A DNA stretch of 64,000 bases from Chamaea fasciata (taxonomy: Eukaryota; Chordata; Aves; Passeriformes; Sylviidae): the NCBI GenBank assembly GCA_029207755.1, contig JARCOQ010000002.1, positions 115,516,375 through 115,580,374 of the forward strand, in the 5' to 3' direction. The stretch's first letter is position 1, and each line of letters opens with the position of its first letter. Both the position numbers and the translations under genes were made by a program. Shown piece after piece: positions 30,509 to 43,159 of the stretch. Under the pieces are notes generated by a model, which worked only from the letters and a program-made list of their open reading frames with translations, had not been told where the DNA came from and made no database searches.

Positions 30509-31189
30509 CTGAGCAGTTCAGAGAAACAGAAAGAAGTGACCCAATTATCCTTTATTTTTGCCTCCACTAATTAATACACATTTATTCGTAGGGTGACCAC
30601 GCACAGCCACACAGGACTCAAAGGGAACCGTCCTGAACTAAAAATCACTTTTTTTTTCTACCCTACCTAAATGATTTTTCCCTGAGGGCAATGGGAAATG
30701 ACTGTTATTGCTGCGAGCACTGCCCAAACCTCCCAGGGTGTCTTCCAGGCTTTCTCCTCCAGAGGTGAGGCTGCCTGGAATGTGGCTCCTGCCATGAAAA
30801 TCCCCATTCGCCGGAGCTGCTGCTCCTCTCAGGCTCCCGGCCCAGCCCACTGGAGGCGTCAGCAAGCTGACAGCAGCCATTCCAGGAGCTGTAGCTGCCA
30901 GGGATGGAGAAAAATGGGAAAAAAAAAAGGTGGAGGCAAGCAGCTGCTTCCCTGGTTTAAGTCAGGTTTGGCTGCTTGAGAAGGGAGCGCAGGGAGGGGA
31001 CTGATATCCCAGAGGAGAAAAGGTCTGTGGGGTAGGGGACACAATGCTGGGACAACAGAGGGACAGAGGGGTTTGCTGGGGTGGGAGAGGACAAATCCAA
31101 AACTCAGACCCTCGTGTGCAGCCTGATGGACCCACGTGGACGCTGAAATGGCCCCGGCATGTCCATCGTGCACGAGGCGTCCCTGCCCT

Positions 31190-31455
31190 CGGCTTCACAG
31201 AATCCCAGAACCACCAGGGTTAGGAAAACACCCTCAGAACCACCCAGTCCCACCATCCCCACCCCAAACCACGTCCCCAAGGGCCACATCCAGATGACCG
31301 GAACACTTCCAGAGATGGTGATCCACCCTGGGCAACTCATTCCAACGCCTGACCACGCTGGAAGGGAAAACAATTTTCCAATCTCCAATCTGAACCTCCC
31401 CGGGCATAACTTGAGGCCATTTCTTCTCAACCCCTCCCTTGGGACATGGCCGAAG
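31190..31455 (-). mobile_element. CR1 LINE in CLIC6 intron 3
   Basis: Antisense CR1: 'TTCACAGAATCCCAGAACCA', 'CACGTCCCCAAGGGCCACAT', 'CCTGGGCAACTCATTCCAAC', 'ACTTGAGGCCATTTCTTCTC'. Confidence 0.8.
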
Positions 31456-32158
31456 AGTTCGACCCTGTGGGCCTGATATTTCTGGGACTGAGAGATTTCA
31501 GCCTGCTAGCCGCTGCTAACTTTTTCCCCAAGGAAAAATTTCTCAAGAAAGCTTCTTCTCAAAACAAAAAACTCTCCTTTCTCCAAACAATCTTTCTCCA
31601 GCTGGTGTTTTGCTGTTTCTCCGGTTTAAGCAATGGCATTAGAGAGGTGTCGTTCCTGTTCACCAACCACGGTAAGTCCGAATGCTAACACCTTATAAAA
31701 GGGAGCAAGAATTAGAAAATAAAAGCCTTCTTTTTCCTGCGCTCTTTGCCTTCTGAAATATTTGGGGTCTTTCTTTCGTGTCCGACAGCGACACGACCCC
31801 GCTGCGCTGCAGCGTCCTTCAGGTGGTTTTAGAGAGCAGCGAGGTCTCCCTGAGCTCCCACCTCCCTGCACCCAGGAAACACAATTCTTTGTGTGCTGCG
31901 AAGAGGGAAGCCTCAAACGATCCCAAGTCAGAGCAGGGAAAAGCTCCCAGGTTTCCACAGGACGGATTCCACGCCCTGGGAATGACCCAGCAGTGAGCTC
32001 GGGATGAAGGACGGCAACGGGAGCAGCACAGCCGTGACTTGGGGACAACCCCAGTGACACCCCCAGAGTTCCAGCTCTGTTTCAAAGTCACCCCTGAGCT
32101 GGAGCAGCCCCTGGGGATCCCCTCCCCCCCGTGTGCAGGAGAAGCGGGAATGCGGTAC

Positions 32159-32284
32159 CGGGGCGGCGCCAGCTTTTCCTCCAAGAATTCCTCGATCTTG
32201 TTGACATCGGTTTTCACTTCCCCATCAAAGGTCATGAACGGCGGGTTGGTGCCCGGGGCCAGGTTCTGCAGGTCCGCAGGTTTT
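32159..32284 (-). CDS. CLIC6: CLIC6 exon 3
   Basis: The 126 bp encode [20 protein letters not shown], then [20 protein letters not shown], then PR. This is the end of the thioredoxin/glutaredoxin-like fold. The TNPPFMTF segment carries the cis-proline loop that faces the active-site cysteine. The acceptor is CCTTTCCCAG and the donor CCCG|GTACCG, which is G-C rich but canonical. The frame joins exon 2 through a shared AG|A arginine codon. Confidence 0.97.
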
Positions 32285-32493
32285 CTGGGAAAGGAAAAGC
32301 CATAAAAAGTCCTTCTCCCCTCCTTTTTATGAGCCTCTTTAGGCACTCAAAGGAGCTCTAAGGTCTCCTCAGAATCGTTTCTTCACCCAGCTCTCCCAGC
32401 CTGACAGAAAAGAGTCACCCTTTAAAATCCCCCTTTTGGAAGAGTTGTGCTACAAGAAGGTTAAAAGCTCCGCATTAAAAGCCACAATCTCAC

Positions 32494-32603
32494 CTTTTCA
32501 GATCCACGGTTGTGACATTAAATATGACGCCTTTGAGCCACAGGATCATAAAGAGGCGCTGAGAGAATGGGCAGTTCCCAATGCTTTCCCCATCACTGCC
32601 GGC
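32494..32603 (-). CDS. CLIC6: CLIC6 exon 2 (redox and membrane segment)
   Basis: The 110 bp encode [20 protein letters not shown], then [17 protein letters not shown]. The CPFS motif is the glutaredoxin-like site (the equivalent of Cys24 in CLIC1). The hydrophobic stretch [18 protein letters not shown] is the putative transmembrane helix of the CLIC family, proteins that exist in soluble and membrane-associated forms with reported chloride channel or oxidoreductase activity. The acceptor is CACTCGCAG and the donor AAAAG|GTGAGA. The first residues differ slightly from mammals (AGSDGES versus AGYDGES as I recall). Confidence 0.98.
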
Positions 32604-34024
32604 CTGCGAGTGGAAAAATTGCAAATTATAAACACATCTGTGTGTAAATCACAGCAGTCCCTGCAAAGGAAACGGCCCCCGCCTCATTTGTCGGCGTGGA
32701 CGTAAATCTGCGCAAGTCACTGCAAGATTAAAATGAGTGAAATCAGTTTATGACCCCAGGAAAGGAACGGAGAAATATTTACCAGCCTCAAAAGAGATGA
32801 GATGCCTAAAGCGTGGAAGGGAACGAGCAGAGTAAAGCAATTAATTAAGTATTTCAGCCCAAAATGCTGCGGGAGCCCTGGCCACGGAAGGGTCGCTCTC
32901 AGGTAATTTAAATCGCAATTTGTTGAGAGGCTTTGCTAAAATGGGGCAAAGCCTCGCGGAGGTGCTTCCCAGTGAGACTTCGTGTAACACTGCAAGAGAT
33001 CAAGGCTCTCATTTTTTAAGCTCTTCACATGATTCTCCTAAAGCGCAGCTTTAAAATTTAGATTAAACATCCGGGGCAGAAGTATAAAAAAAATCCAAGT
33101 GTCTCACAGTTAATGGGTTAATTCATTAAGGTTTGCAGCCCTTGTAACCCAGCAAGACACACGAATCCAACCAGTCCTGTTCGTCCTTTTCCCCTCGCTC
33201 AATGCTATCAAGCAAATCTCAAACACAGAAAAAAAATCTCCTCCGTGAACAAACACACACTGCACAGAGCTCACCTTCACAAAGAGCTCGATGACTGGAA
33301 ACAAGGGCCTGGCCTGGAGCAGGCAGGAGCTCGAGGGATGCATGGCAAGGACTGGATAAATTGTCTGGTTCTCCCTGTGAACCTGAGGAATCCCCCTGGA
33401 GAAATCCCTGTGCTCTCTGCTCCACAACCACTGGGGAAACCACGAGTGCCTCCAGCGCTGCCAGGGGGCGAAAACTCTCAAAAATGCTGGAACAGCTGGA
33501 CTGCTGGGTTAGAAAAGCCTCGTTCCCGTCAGGGAAGCCTTGTTTCGTAGGTGGCAAAGCTGAGAGCTGCTGAAAAGCTGCCATTGTGGTTTTCCTCCTA
33601 CTCAGAGCAGTGCCCTGCAGCTGCCAGCAGCCAGGAGACACAAAAACTGCTGTGGATCTTGTGAAAAAAAAATGAGCCTGAAACGCTGCCAGCACAGCTT
33701 AGGGTGGAGTTAAATGCACAGCAGCTCCATTTGGTGTCATCCCGCCTCTGATGCCAGGTGTTCCCCACCCCGAAGGAGAAAGGAGAGGAAAAGTCTCCTG
33801 GTGACCCCTGGGTGCTGGGAATGGGCATCCTGTGCCAGGCTGTGCCCAGGGCAGGAGCAGCAGCCTGGGGACTCTTTTGGGGATGGGCTCTGTCTGGAGG
33901 AGCAGGCAGCTGCATCTGGAGATGAGCTGGATCCCACCAGCTCCTTCCCAGCTGGATCTCTGCAGGTGGAGGAGTTGCCACAAGCCTGCTGCCCTCGCCC
34001 AGCTGTGCTGCCAGCTGTGCACCC

Positions 34025-34190
34025 AACACCATCCCAGACTAATTTGGGTTGGGAAGGACCTTAAAGCCCCATCCAGTGCCACCCCTGCCACGGCAGGAAC
34101 ACCTTCCACTGTCCCAGGCTGCTCCAAATTCCATCCAAATTTCCAGGGCTGGGCAGTCCACAACCTCTCTGGGCAGGCTGTGCTGGGTAC
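34025..34190 (-). mobile_element. CR1 fragment
   Basis: 'TAATTTGGGTTGGGAAGGAC', 'CCACGGCAGGAACACCTTCC' and 'CAACCTCTCTGGGCAGGCTG' are antisense CR1. Confidence 0.8.
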
Positions 34191-34487
34191 ACTGCTCCCT
34201 GTGGGTCCTCTGAGCTGGAGAGTGAAGAAAATCAGAGCAGCTGAAGCACTTGGACCCGGCCAGGGCAGAGCTGAGGTGACCAAGGGCCTTGCTGAGGGTG
34301 CAGGGAGATGTTTGTCCCCCTGCAGCAGCTGTGGATCAGCAGGATCCCGGCCGTGGGGATCTGGGAGAGCTTTGGGCACCACAGGGCACCAGCTCCACCC
34401 TGGGTGAGCTCAGTGACACCCACAGGGGTGTGAGCTCTGACAGGGAGAATTCTGAGGGGGTTTTGCTCACAAAAAGGAGCTCAGACT

Positions 34488-34625
34488 GATCACAGAATCC
34501 CAGAATTACGGAGCTGGGAAGAACCTTTCAGCACCATCCAGTGCCACCCTGGGAGCACCAGCCATCAGCCCAACCCCTGTCCCCAAGGGCCACCTCCGGA
34601 CTGTCACTCTAAAGCTCACCTGAAC
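34488..34625 (-). mobile_element. CR1 fragment
   Basis: Terminal 'GATCACAGAATCCCAGAATT' then 'CAACCCCTGTCCCCAAGGGC' in antisense. It is separated from the next CR1 by about 160 bp of non-CR1 sequence. Confidence 0.75.
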
Positions 34626-34789
34626 TCCATCTCATCCCTTTGGCTTTGTAGGAACCTGACCTTTGGATGGGAGGGACCATCCTGGAGACTCCTCACAGCC
34701 CTCAGGGTGCCGAGTCTGGGAGCAGATGAACTGTGAGTTGTGGCCCCCTGAAGGTTTGGTGGATGTGCAGGTGCCTTTTGCTTTGATTC

Positions 34790-35150
34790 CGTGGGATCAC
34801 CAGGGTGGGAAGAGCCCCTGAGGATCACCCAGTGCCACCCCAGTGCCACCAGCATCAGCCAACCCCTGTCCCCAAGGGCCACCTCCAGACTCCTCCTGAA
34901 CACTCCCACACACAGTGACTCCAAACCTCCCTGGGCAGCTCATCCCAAGGCCTGAGCACTGTGCCAGGGAAATTTCCTTGCCCAATCTCCACCCTGAGCC
35001 TCCCCTGGTGCAATTTGAGGCCATTTCCTCTCCTCCTTTCCCTGCCCCTCCTGGCAGGGACTTGTGCAGAGCCACCAGGTCCCCCCTGAGCCTCCTTTTC
35101 TCCAGCCTCAGCCCCTTGCCCAGCTCCCTCAGCCCCTCCTGGTGTTTTCT
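34790..35150 (-). mobile_element. CR1 LINE, young copy
   Basis: Antisense CR1: 'GATCACCAGGGTGGGAAGAG', 'CCACCTCCAGACTCCTCCTG', 'GGTGCAATTTGAGGCCATTT'. It is almost identical over about 300 bp to 42500-42835, and similar to 17640-17905. Confidence 0.9.
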
Positions 35151-35269
35151 AGACCCTAAATGTCTATTTTCAAGACATAACCGTGTTCTGGCAGTGTGCT
35201 GTGACAGGTACCCTCTTTTAACTAAAAAAAAAAAAAATATTAAATTTAAGGTTCGGTTTTAATTTTTCT

Positions 35270-35435
35270 TTCATTTTCAAGGTTGCTTTATGCTTCCCTT
35301 GGATCCCTGGAAGTGTCCAAGGCCAAGGTTGGAGCACTGGGACACTGGGAGGTGTCCCTGCCTGTGGCAGGGGGTGGCACTGGACGATCCTTAAGGTCCC
35401 TCCCAACTTGAACCACTCTGTGATCCCATGAACAA
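35270..35435 (+). mobile_element. CR1 LINE 3' end
   Basis: Sense CR1: 'CCTTGGATCCCTGGAAGTGT' to 'CAACTTGAACCACTCTGTGA', preceded by a T-rich run. Confidence 0.85.
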
Positions 35436-36311
35436 AATACCCCATCGACCCCTGGAGGACACAAAGTGGGTTTTTTAAAAACTTTTGATGACCGTACAGT
35501 GTTCCTGCAGATTTCTACCCTGTTAAAACACTGGAAACCCCAAATTCACTTCTCTTTCAGCAATATCGAAATCTATTAAATACATTAAAATTATACAGCG
35601 GCGATATAAAACCTTGGAAAAATCCAAAATTCTGTCTGGCAATAGTACTGCTGTTAAAAAAAAACCAAACAAACGCTATAAAAATTAAAATGACAATTGA
35701 TTTTTCTTCGCTCAGTGCAACTCTAATGCGCTCATCAACCTTTTATGTTATATTATATTTGGGAGGATCACATCCAATCCAAAGTTTTTTGTCGGGAAGG
35801 GATCACCTGGAATTTTTTTCTCTCTGTTTTCACTCCGTGGCCGCGGGCTGGAGAACAAACACCCAAACACTGAATTTTACGGAATCCTTTTGATGCCACC
35901 TACTGGGCTTGAAATGTTGCTCTCGGGAGCACTTGAGATGCTGAAAATTGGAATTCCAGGCTGAAATTTTAAGATACGGCAGTTGCAATTGAAAATGCAT
36001 TTTCAGGGCGAAAGTACCAATTTTGCCACTTGTTATTCCAGTGTTTTTAAACAGCCCCAAAGCTCTGCCTACCCACCGATACCCAACCCTAAAATCAGAT
36101 ATTTCAGCTGCTGTTTATTTTCTCGGCCAAACAGCAGGGGAAAAAAAAAAAAAAAAAAAAAAGAACAAAAACAAACACATGTTTAAATTTGGTGAATTCT
36201 GCAGATAAATTGCATTTTCAGGACTTCCAGGGTTGACTTTTGCTCTGTGTGACATCCCCAAAGGGAAGTTCAACAAGAGAGGTGTGAAAACAGCAGCTGG
36301 ACGCTCCTCCA

Positions 36312-36314
<3 letters not shown>

Positions 36315-36350
<36 letters not shown>
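36315..36350. repeat. poly(A) tract, about 35 nt
   Basis: Uninterrupted A run in CLIC6 intron 1. Confidence 0.9.
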
Positions 36351-36354
<4 letters not shown>

Positions 36355-36394
36355 TTTTCCCTTCTTTGTTTTTTTTCACTTAAGAGCAAAATAA

Positions 36395-36525
36395 GCCCTT
36401 TCCACCATCCCAGGTTGCTCCAAGCTTTATTTAAGTTGGCCTTGGGCACTTCCAGGGATGGGGCAGCCGCAGTTTCTCTGGGAATTCCATTCCAGGGCCT
36501 CACCACCCTCCCAGGGAAGAGGGAA
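36395..36525 (-). mobile_element. CR1 fragment
   Basis: 'CCTTTCCACCATCCCAGGTT', 'GGCCTTGGGCACTTCCAGGG' and 'CAGGGCCTCACCACCCTCCC' are antisense CR1. Confidence 0.85.
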
Positions 36526-37454
36526 AGCCAAGTTTTCCTTTCTCCTCAGGGACACAGGGACAAGAAACCTTTAGAGCAGCATCCAGGCACTGCGAACTCA
36601 GCACTGAACAAACGCGGAATGAAAAGTCTGCTCCTCACTTGAAAATCAACCAGAAAATCTCTTCACAGACCATTAGCAGGGGCGTGGGAATGCCAGAGGA
36701 GTTTTGGAAGTGTTTTTTATAAAACCCTGTGTAGATTAAAGGTGGGGTTTTTTTGGCCAAAGCTGGGCCTCAAAGAGACGCCAAGGGGAAGGGGATGAAA
36801 GGAATCGAGAGCAGGTGAAGGTGATAAAAGGAATTAACTTTACACGGAAGGTGATAAAAGGAATTAACTTCACACCTGCACAGCCTTAGTGAGCACAGGG
36901 CTCCCCTGAGCTGGGTGTCGGTGATCAGGGATCAGGAGAATTGGCTCAAGGCTGAGTTTATCTCCAACAGGGCATCAGCAGGGACAGGGCAGGGCTGCTC
37001 TCACCTGGAACGGGGCTTTGGGCTGAGATCCCACCTGCAGAAAGGAGGAAAATCCTCCCCCCCTCACGTCTTAAATCTTGGGCAGGTTTATCCCGGCCAT
37101 TGATTATCTCCTGCCAGCCAACAATTCCAGTTTTAAGTCTTCCCACCCTGTTTTTGGTTTCTGGGATTTGATATTCTTGCTTTCAATGCGGCGTTGGAGT
37201 CAATTTGCTGCCGTGATTTTATTTTAGGTTCCGTGACTCGTATGTTCAATAAAGGTCTCAACTAGAAATCGTTCTTTGAATGCTCCTGGTCCTCAGGCCA
37301 GGATCAGGATTTAAGAAGTGTTGGATATTTATGGGATATCTCCCTCAGCCCTGTTTATAGGAACTGAGCAGTGCTCACAGCTCAGGGGGGTGACATGCGC
37401 ATGGAAATTGTAATTCTCTCCAGACAACAGAGAGGAAGATGAGGCTGAGGCTGT

Positions 37455-37700
37455 CATTCCATAGAATTATGGAATGGGTTGGGTTGGAAAGGAGCCTAGA
37501 ACTCATCCATTCCCACCCCTGCCATGGCAGGGACACCTTCCACTGTCCCAGGCTGCTCCAAGCTCCAACCTGACCTTGGACTCTTCCAGGGATCCGGGGG
37601 CAGCCACAGCTTCTCTGGGAATTTTATCCCGGGGAAGGATTTTCCCTCTGGGTCCAGCTCCCTCTCTCCCCTGTGTGCCAAGAGCCACCTCAGGGCGTAG
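37455..37700 (-). mobile_element. CR1 fragment
   Basis: Antisense terminus 'TTCCATAGAATTATGGAATG', then 'TTGGGTTGGAAAGGAGCCTA' and 'CTTCCACTGTCCCAGGCTGC'. Confidence 0.88.
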
Positions 37701-38734
37701 AACGCCTCTTTTCTTCTCTCCCTGCTTTATTTGCTGCCCATGGGCTGCTGGGTAAGTAATTATTGCAGAAATTAACTTAATCACCCTGTAAGTCACGAAA
37801 TGTTTTTGACGCAGAGGGAGAATTTCTCCTTCATTGAGAAGCAACTTCGTGGCGCTCAACTTTTTACCTCTGGCCAGTTGCTTTGTAAATAATGAGAAAC
37901 AAAAGGCTCAAGGCTCAAACTCAGTCCTGCCACTTAGATCAAATACCCATTTAAATTCGATTTTGAGGTGAAAACCTGCCCAGTAATTTCTACACCCTTC
38001 CAGTTCTGATAAAGGTTATAAATAAACGGCCGATTTAAAATAACTGCTAAATGATAATTCCGTAAAGTGAGCACACCAACCAAGGGAGTGCAGGTGAAAA
38101 TTAAAATGGGGGATGTCTTGTGTTGCATTTTTAGAGGCTTTGGTTTCCTAATATCCACCTTATTTACAGCTAAGAGATTAAATTTATGTGTGAAGGCACT
38201 CTTTACAAAAGAGGAAAACCAACAAATTCTGTGATTTTACAACGGCGCTGTTGCCTCGGGCCAGGCCTCTCATGGTGCCACAGGAATTTCCAGCCACAGC
38301 CATGGCTCTCTACAGATCTTTAAAAAAAAAAATCACTAAAATCCAATGAAATAACAAAGGCACAATGCAAACTGCAGGTTTCTTTTCTCAAACGTGTCTC
38401 CCCTACACCAGACCTGCATTCAAAGCCACTGCCGTAGCTACAGGATTCAGCAGAGCGTGGGGCAGTGCAGGGACAATTAAATGGAAAAAATAAATGGGGA
38501 AGTTAAATTGCGGACTCAAAGACTGAAAAACTTGAGCTGCAGGGTTTAAATTAATCGGCAGAGTTTAAATTAACCTTGCCCAGTTTGGGAGTATCTTTCT
38601 CCTACAGCGGTGATTGCCATTTTGCAGTTTTGAGCTATCCTCGCTTTGTGTCTCACTCAAACCAGCATTGCTTGGAGTCATCCCCATTGGTTTGCTTTTC
38701 CAGCAGATGATGATAATGAATCGTTGTCTTCTTT

Positions 38735-38855
38735 TGGGAGGAGATTCCTCCCTGGGAGGGTGGGGAGGCCCTGGAATGGAATTCCCAGAGAAGCTGCAGC
38801 TGCCCCTGGATCCCTGGCAGTGCCCAAGGCCAGCTCAGCCCTGCTCTGATCACTC
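38735..38855 (+). mobile_element. CR1 fragment
   Basis: Sense 'GAGGCCCTGGAATGGAATTC', 'GCTGCCCCTGGATCCCTGGC' and 'AGTGCCCAAGGCC', truncated before the 3' tail. Confidence 0.8.
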
Positions 38856-40679
38856 CCTTTAATCCTTATCCAGTCTTTAATTTGAATTTGCAAGACTGTT
38901 TTCAAGCCCTTTGCCAGGAGTGGAAGAAAACCCCTGAGCCCTTTAACCAAACCCAGGTGAAATCAGAGCCTGCAGACGCCGCCCAGTTCCAGGTCAGTGG
39001 TTTGGATCTCCCAGAGCCATTCCCAAACTTCCCCACGCTGGGAATTCCGCAGGGCTCGTGTTTGTGTCCCTGGGAATGTTCCCAGGTCACGAGCAGCGGC
39101 CCCAATGCTATTAACCATTTATCCTGTTACAGGAATTATGGTTAAATCCCTCCCTGCTATTCCTAATCCCCATTTAATAACGTGGCGAGGTGCCAGCTCA
39201 ACCTGGAGACAAAAAAGCCCCTTCACATCCCTCGGAAATTCTTACAGGGAATTACTTCAACAAAAGGGGTTTTTATATTCCTGAACATGTTTTAGGGCTG
39301 GGGAAAACGGATTAAAGAGTATTTCTGGGATACATCCTGTTTCACGCTGCATTTATACCGGCCCTGCAACACAGCTGGGCTGGTTCAAGCTAAATACAAA
39401 AACTGCATTAAAAATGATATATAAAAACTATCTGTATACTTCTATATAGATATAAATTACAAATAATAATCATAAATTGGTACGTGTATCAATTTTACAT
39501 GTGTGTATAAATTTATCATGCAAATTATATGCAATAAATTCAGTAAAAAACAGAAATGATAAATTATATGGATAAATTAATACATATTCAACACAATATG
39601 TATAAATTAAATGTATGAAATATCTGCAATTTGTGCTGGAAACCAGAAAGTAAATCAGCATTTAAAAATGGGACAAAAGGACCTTCCGTTCCCAGTGTGA
39701 ATCCCAATTCCAGGCTATTCTCCATGCTGCTCTTCCCAGCCCCTGACACGTTTGGGAAATGAGGAGGAACACAGCACCGCTAATTAAAATAAAGGTTTTA
39801 GTGATACAGTGCAGGAATGAGATTTCAAAGCCACTGGCTCTAAGGGCTGATCTTCCTGGACACCAGGACTGTCCCTGTGATCCTGAGCAATCCCCTTGGA
39901 GCTCCTGATGCCTCTGCTGAGGGCTTGGGGGTGGGTTTTGTTCCACAGGCAGCACAAAATGTTCAAGTCTTTCGCGTGTATTTGGACCCTGTTGTGAGTT
40001 TTATCTGCCCCATTATGAAAAAAAAAAAAAAAGAATTTATTTTTTTTTTGTATTTATAAAATGCTCCTCTTCTCTGAGAGCTTTCAAAAAAATCATTTCC
40101 AAAGCAGCCGCCAGGGAAATGTCAATGATTGACCAAGACACAAACGGGAATTCTTCTGAGATCTGAGTCAATGTTTAACGTGCTTGTGGCTGCCCCGTTT
40201 GAATAACTCAGGGGAAGGCTTCGCTTTCACTGCTCCTGTTCTGCTCTTTGACTTTGGTCTCTGACAGCTCCATTCCGGAATATCTGCAATATTCTTACGC
40301 GCGCTCAAATGTCGGCGCGCGGAGGGAAACGAAACCAAAAAAAGGGAAATTCCACCTTTGTCCTTCCGCCTCCAACAGCGGCGCCAGGCTGTCAAAGCTG
40401 TTTTCCTGGAGAAGCTCGGCATTTTTTAGGAAGGAATTAAAGTCTTTAATTAACGAGCTGAGACAGTGCTGTCATTGAGAGCAACTGGAGTGGAGTCACT
40501 CGAGCTGAGGTTTTGTTTTTTTTTATCAGGAAATGATCAGATGTTGCAAATGGAAATGCAGACAGGGCCTTATCACGGGGGGACATTTTATCACCTCAGC
40601 GAGGAGATTTTGGGTCACCTTCCCGGGGCATTCACTTGGGCAGAGTCAGGGGGACAAGCAATTAATTTTTAAATTATCA

Positions 40680-40790
40680 GGGAATATCCCGAGCTGGAAG
40701 GGACCCACAGGGATCATTGATCCAGCTCCTGTCTCTGCAGCCTCAGCGTCCATTCCCTGGACAGTGCCCCAAAACCCTCAGGGGGTGAAA
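40680..40790 (-). mobile_element. CR1-like fragment
   Basis: 'GAGCTGGAAGGGACCCACAG' and 'GGATCATTGATCCAGCTCCT' resemble the antisense CR1 terminus. Confidence 0.55.
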
Positions 40791-41179
40791 AATTTTTAAA
40801 AAAAGCATCTGTAGGACTTTTCCAGGGAAAACACAGGGAATACACTCAGTGGTGGCACAGGAGGAAGTCTGCACACTTCACTTCCCCCTTCCATAAACTC
40901 TGAGTTTTCCTTTCTCTGCCTGATTCCCTTTCCCAGCTCTGTAGAGGAGGGAGGGGGGGGGGTCTCTCTCTGGTTAAAAAACTATAAAACTGCAATTCCA
41001 GGCGGCATCACCGGGAAGAAGCGTCCTGAGAAATCCTGGGCACACTGAGAACTTCCATTATCACCTCTGCTTCACAGAATTTTAACTCACAAAGAGTCAT
41101 AAATATGGATTTGGACGGTCCACGCAACGCTGGAAGAAAAGCCTCACGCTGGCAGGTGGTATTTCCATAAAAATCACAC

Positions 41180-41275
41180 TGATGGAACCAGGGAATGGTT
41201 TGGGTTGGGAGGACCTTAAAGATCATCTCATTCCAACCCCCTGCCATGGGCAGGGACACCTTCTACTACAAAGTT
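41180..41275 (-). mobile_element. CR1 3' terminus
   Basis: 'GAATGGTTTGGGTTGGGAGG' and 'CCCCTGCCATGGGCAGGGAC', antisense. Confidence 0.85.
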
Positions 41276-42059
41276 TTCGTTTAAAGAAGGCCCTTTCCAA
41301 AGTTTCCCCTGACGTTTTTAAGAATTTGATTTTAGTCTAGTTATACTTTCCAAGCAATTGGTCAAATCTCTTTCCAGAAAATCACTCCCCACATTCGTAA
41401 TATTTTATATTTGTGGAATGCCATGAGTTCTCTAGACTGGTTTGTTATTTCTCTACAGGAAACGTCAGTTGAAGCCCAAATTCAACCGACAGAGTGAGAA
41501 CTCCCTGGCAGAGCTGCAGGACAATCCCCTCATCCCAAAAGGATGGCATTTGGAAGAGCCCCTCAAGCTCACCCAGCCCCACCATCACCACCTCTCAGCC
41601 ACGTCCCACATCCAGAGGAACATTTCCAGGGCAGCTCCTGAGGAAGGCTGAGGCTCTCCAAGAGGATCGAGGGGACTAAAGTTTAATTTCAGACAACATC
41701 AAGGACTGAGGGCGGAGAGAGCCAAGGAAAACCTCCCACCCTTAGCCCTGCTCTGCGCTGATCGAATGTGAGAGCGGGTTTTATGAAGACAAAATTCAGG
41801 AGCAGAGGCCCCGTGGGTGGGACTCGGGCAGCTGGCTGATCTCCTCGGGAGGCTCTGCTGGCTCCAGCCAGCACCAAATCCAAGCTGTGCCCTGGGCCTG
41901 GATCAGGGAAGGCTTCCCTGTTTAATGAAGGGCTTACACAGCACGTGACTTTAAGCTTGTGCTTAAAGCCAAACACATGGTGTGGGGTTTTACTGCAGCA
42001 GTCAGCTGGGAGGAAATAAAAATAGGAATAGGGCCAGGAAGCTTTGAAGACCTCGACTT

Positions 42060-42103
42060 TTTTCTTTTTTCTTTTTTTTTTTTTTCTTTTTTTTTTTTTT
42101 TTA
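42060..42103. repeat. T-rich simple repeat
   Basis: Interrupted poly(T) with C. Confidence 0.8.
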
Positions 42104-42179
42104 CTAAAACCAACCTCCAAACCACAGAGATCAGCCCTGGGAATGAGCAGAGGCCTGGACAGTCCTGAGGGGGATTTAG

Positions 42180-42400
42180 CACTTCCAAAGCACAGGCAAA
42201 AGGTGATTCCAGGAAATGTTCACCCAAAGAAGTTGTGGTTCTCTTATCCCTGGAAGTGTCCAGGGCCAGGTTATACAGGGATTGGAACAACGTGGGATAG
42301 TGGAAAGGTGGCCCTGGCCATGGCAGGGGTGGAATGGGATGGGCTTTAAGGCCCCTTTCCAACCCAAACCAATCAATGGTTCTGACTAAATTATACAAAA
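42180..42400 (+). mobile_element. CR1 LINE 3' end
   Basis: Sense: 'AAGAAGTTGTGGTTCTCTTA', 'CCTGGCCATGGCAGGGGTGG', 'CCAACCCAAACCAATCAATG'. Confidence 0.85.
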
Positions 42401-42499
42401 ACAACTCAGATGCAACTTCGTATTCCCGATCACTGGTTTCTGTCTGTCGGTTTATGTCAATCTGGAAAAGGAGGTTGGCCTGCCAGTTGTCTAAATCCC

Positions 42500-42840
42500 A
42501 GGATCACCAGGGTGGGAAGAGCCCCTGAGGATCACCCAGTGCCACCCCAGTGCCACCAGCATCAGCCAACCCCTGTCCCCAAGGGCCACCTCCAGACTCC
42601 TCCTGAACACTCCCACACACAGTGACTCCAAACCTCCCTGGGCAGCTCATCCCAAGGCCTGAGCACTGTGCCAGGGAAATTTCCTTGCCCAATCTCCACC
42701 CTGAGCCTCCCCTGGTGCAGTTTGAGGCCATTTCCTCTCCGCCTTTCCCTGCCCCTCCTGGCAGGGACTTGTGCAGAGCCACCAGGTCCCCCCTGAGCCT
42801 CCTTTGCTCCAGGCTCTGCCCCTTGCCCAGCTCCCTCTGG
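42500..42840 (-). mobile_element. CR1 LINE, young copy
   Basis: Antisense, near-identical to 34790-35110, including 'GATCACCAGGGTGGGAAGAG' and 'GCCACCAGGTCCCCCCTGAG'. Confidence 0.9.
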
Positions 42841-42930
42841 AATCACAGAATCACAGAAAGGTTTGGGTTGGAAGGGACCTCAGTGTCCATCTCATTCCAA
42901 CCCCCGGAGAAGCTGCTGCTCACGGTGCCC
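42840..42930 (-). mobile_element. CR1 3' terminus abutting the previous copy
   Basis: 'CACAGAATCACAGAAAGGTT' and 'GGTTGGAAGGGACCTCAGTG'. This is a second independent CR1 terminus directly next to the preceding element. Confidence 0.88.
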
Positions 42931-43159
42931 CCAGCACACCCAACAACCTGGAGAGTTACGAAAGGAATTTGTAATGCCAGCTCCTCTTAAGCTGCCTTAG
43001 GGGACCTGGAATTGCCATATTCCAACTTTGAAAAAACAACAACAATAAAACATTAAAAGGGAGCTGGGAGAAGGCAAATACCCACGGGAAGGGAGCCAGC
43101 TTCCTGCTTTGGCTTTGGAGAAACGCTGCTTTGGTGCTTTTTGTACAGCCAAGGAACCC

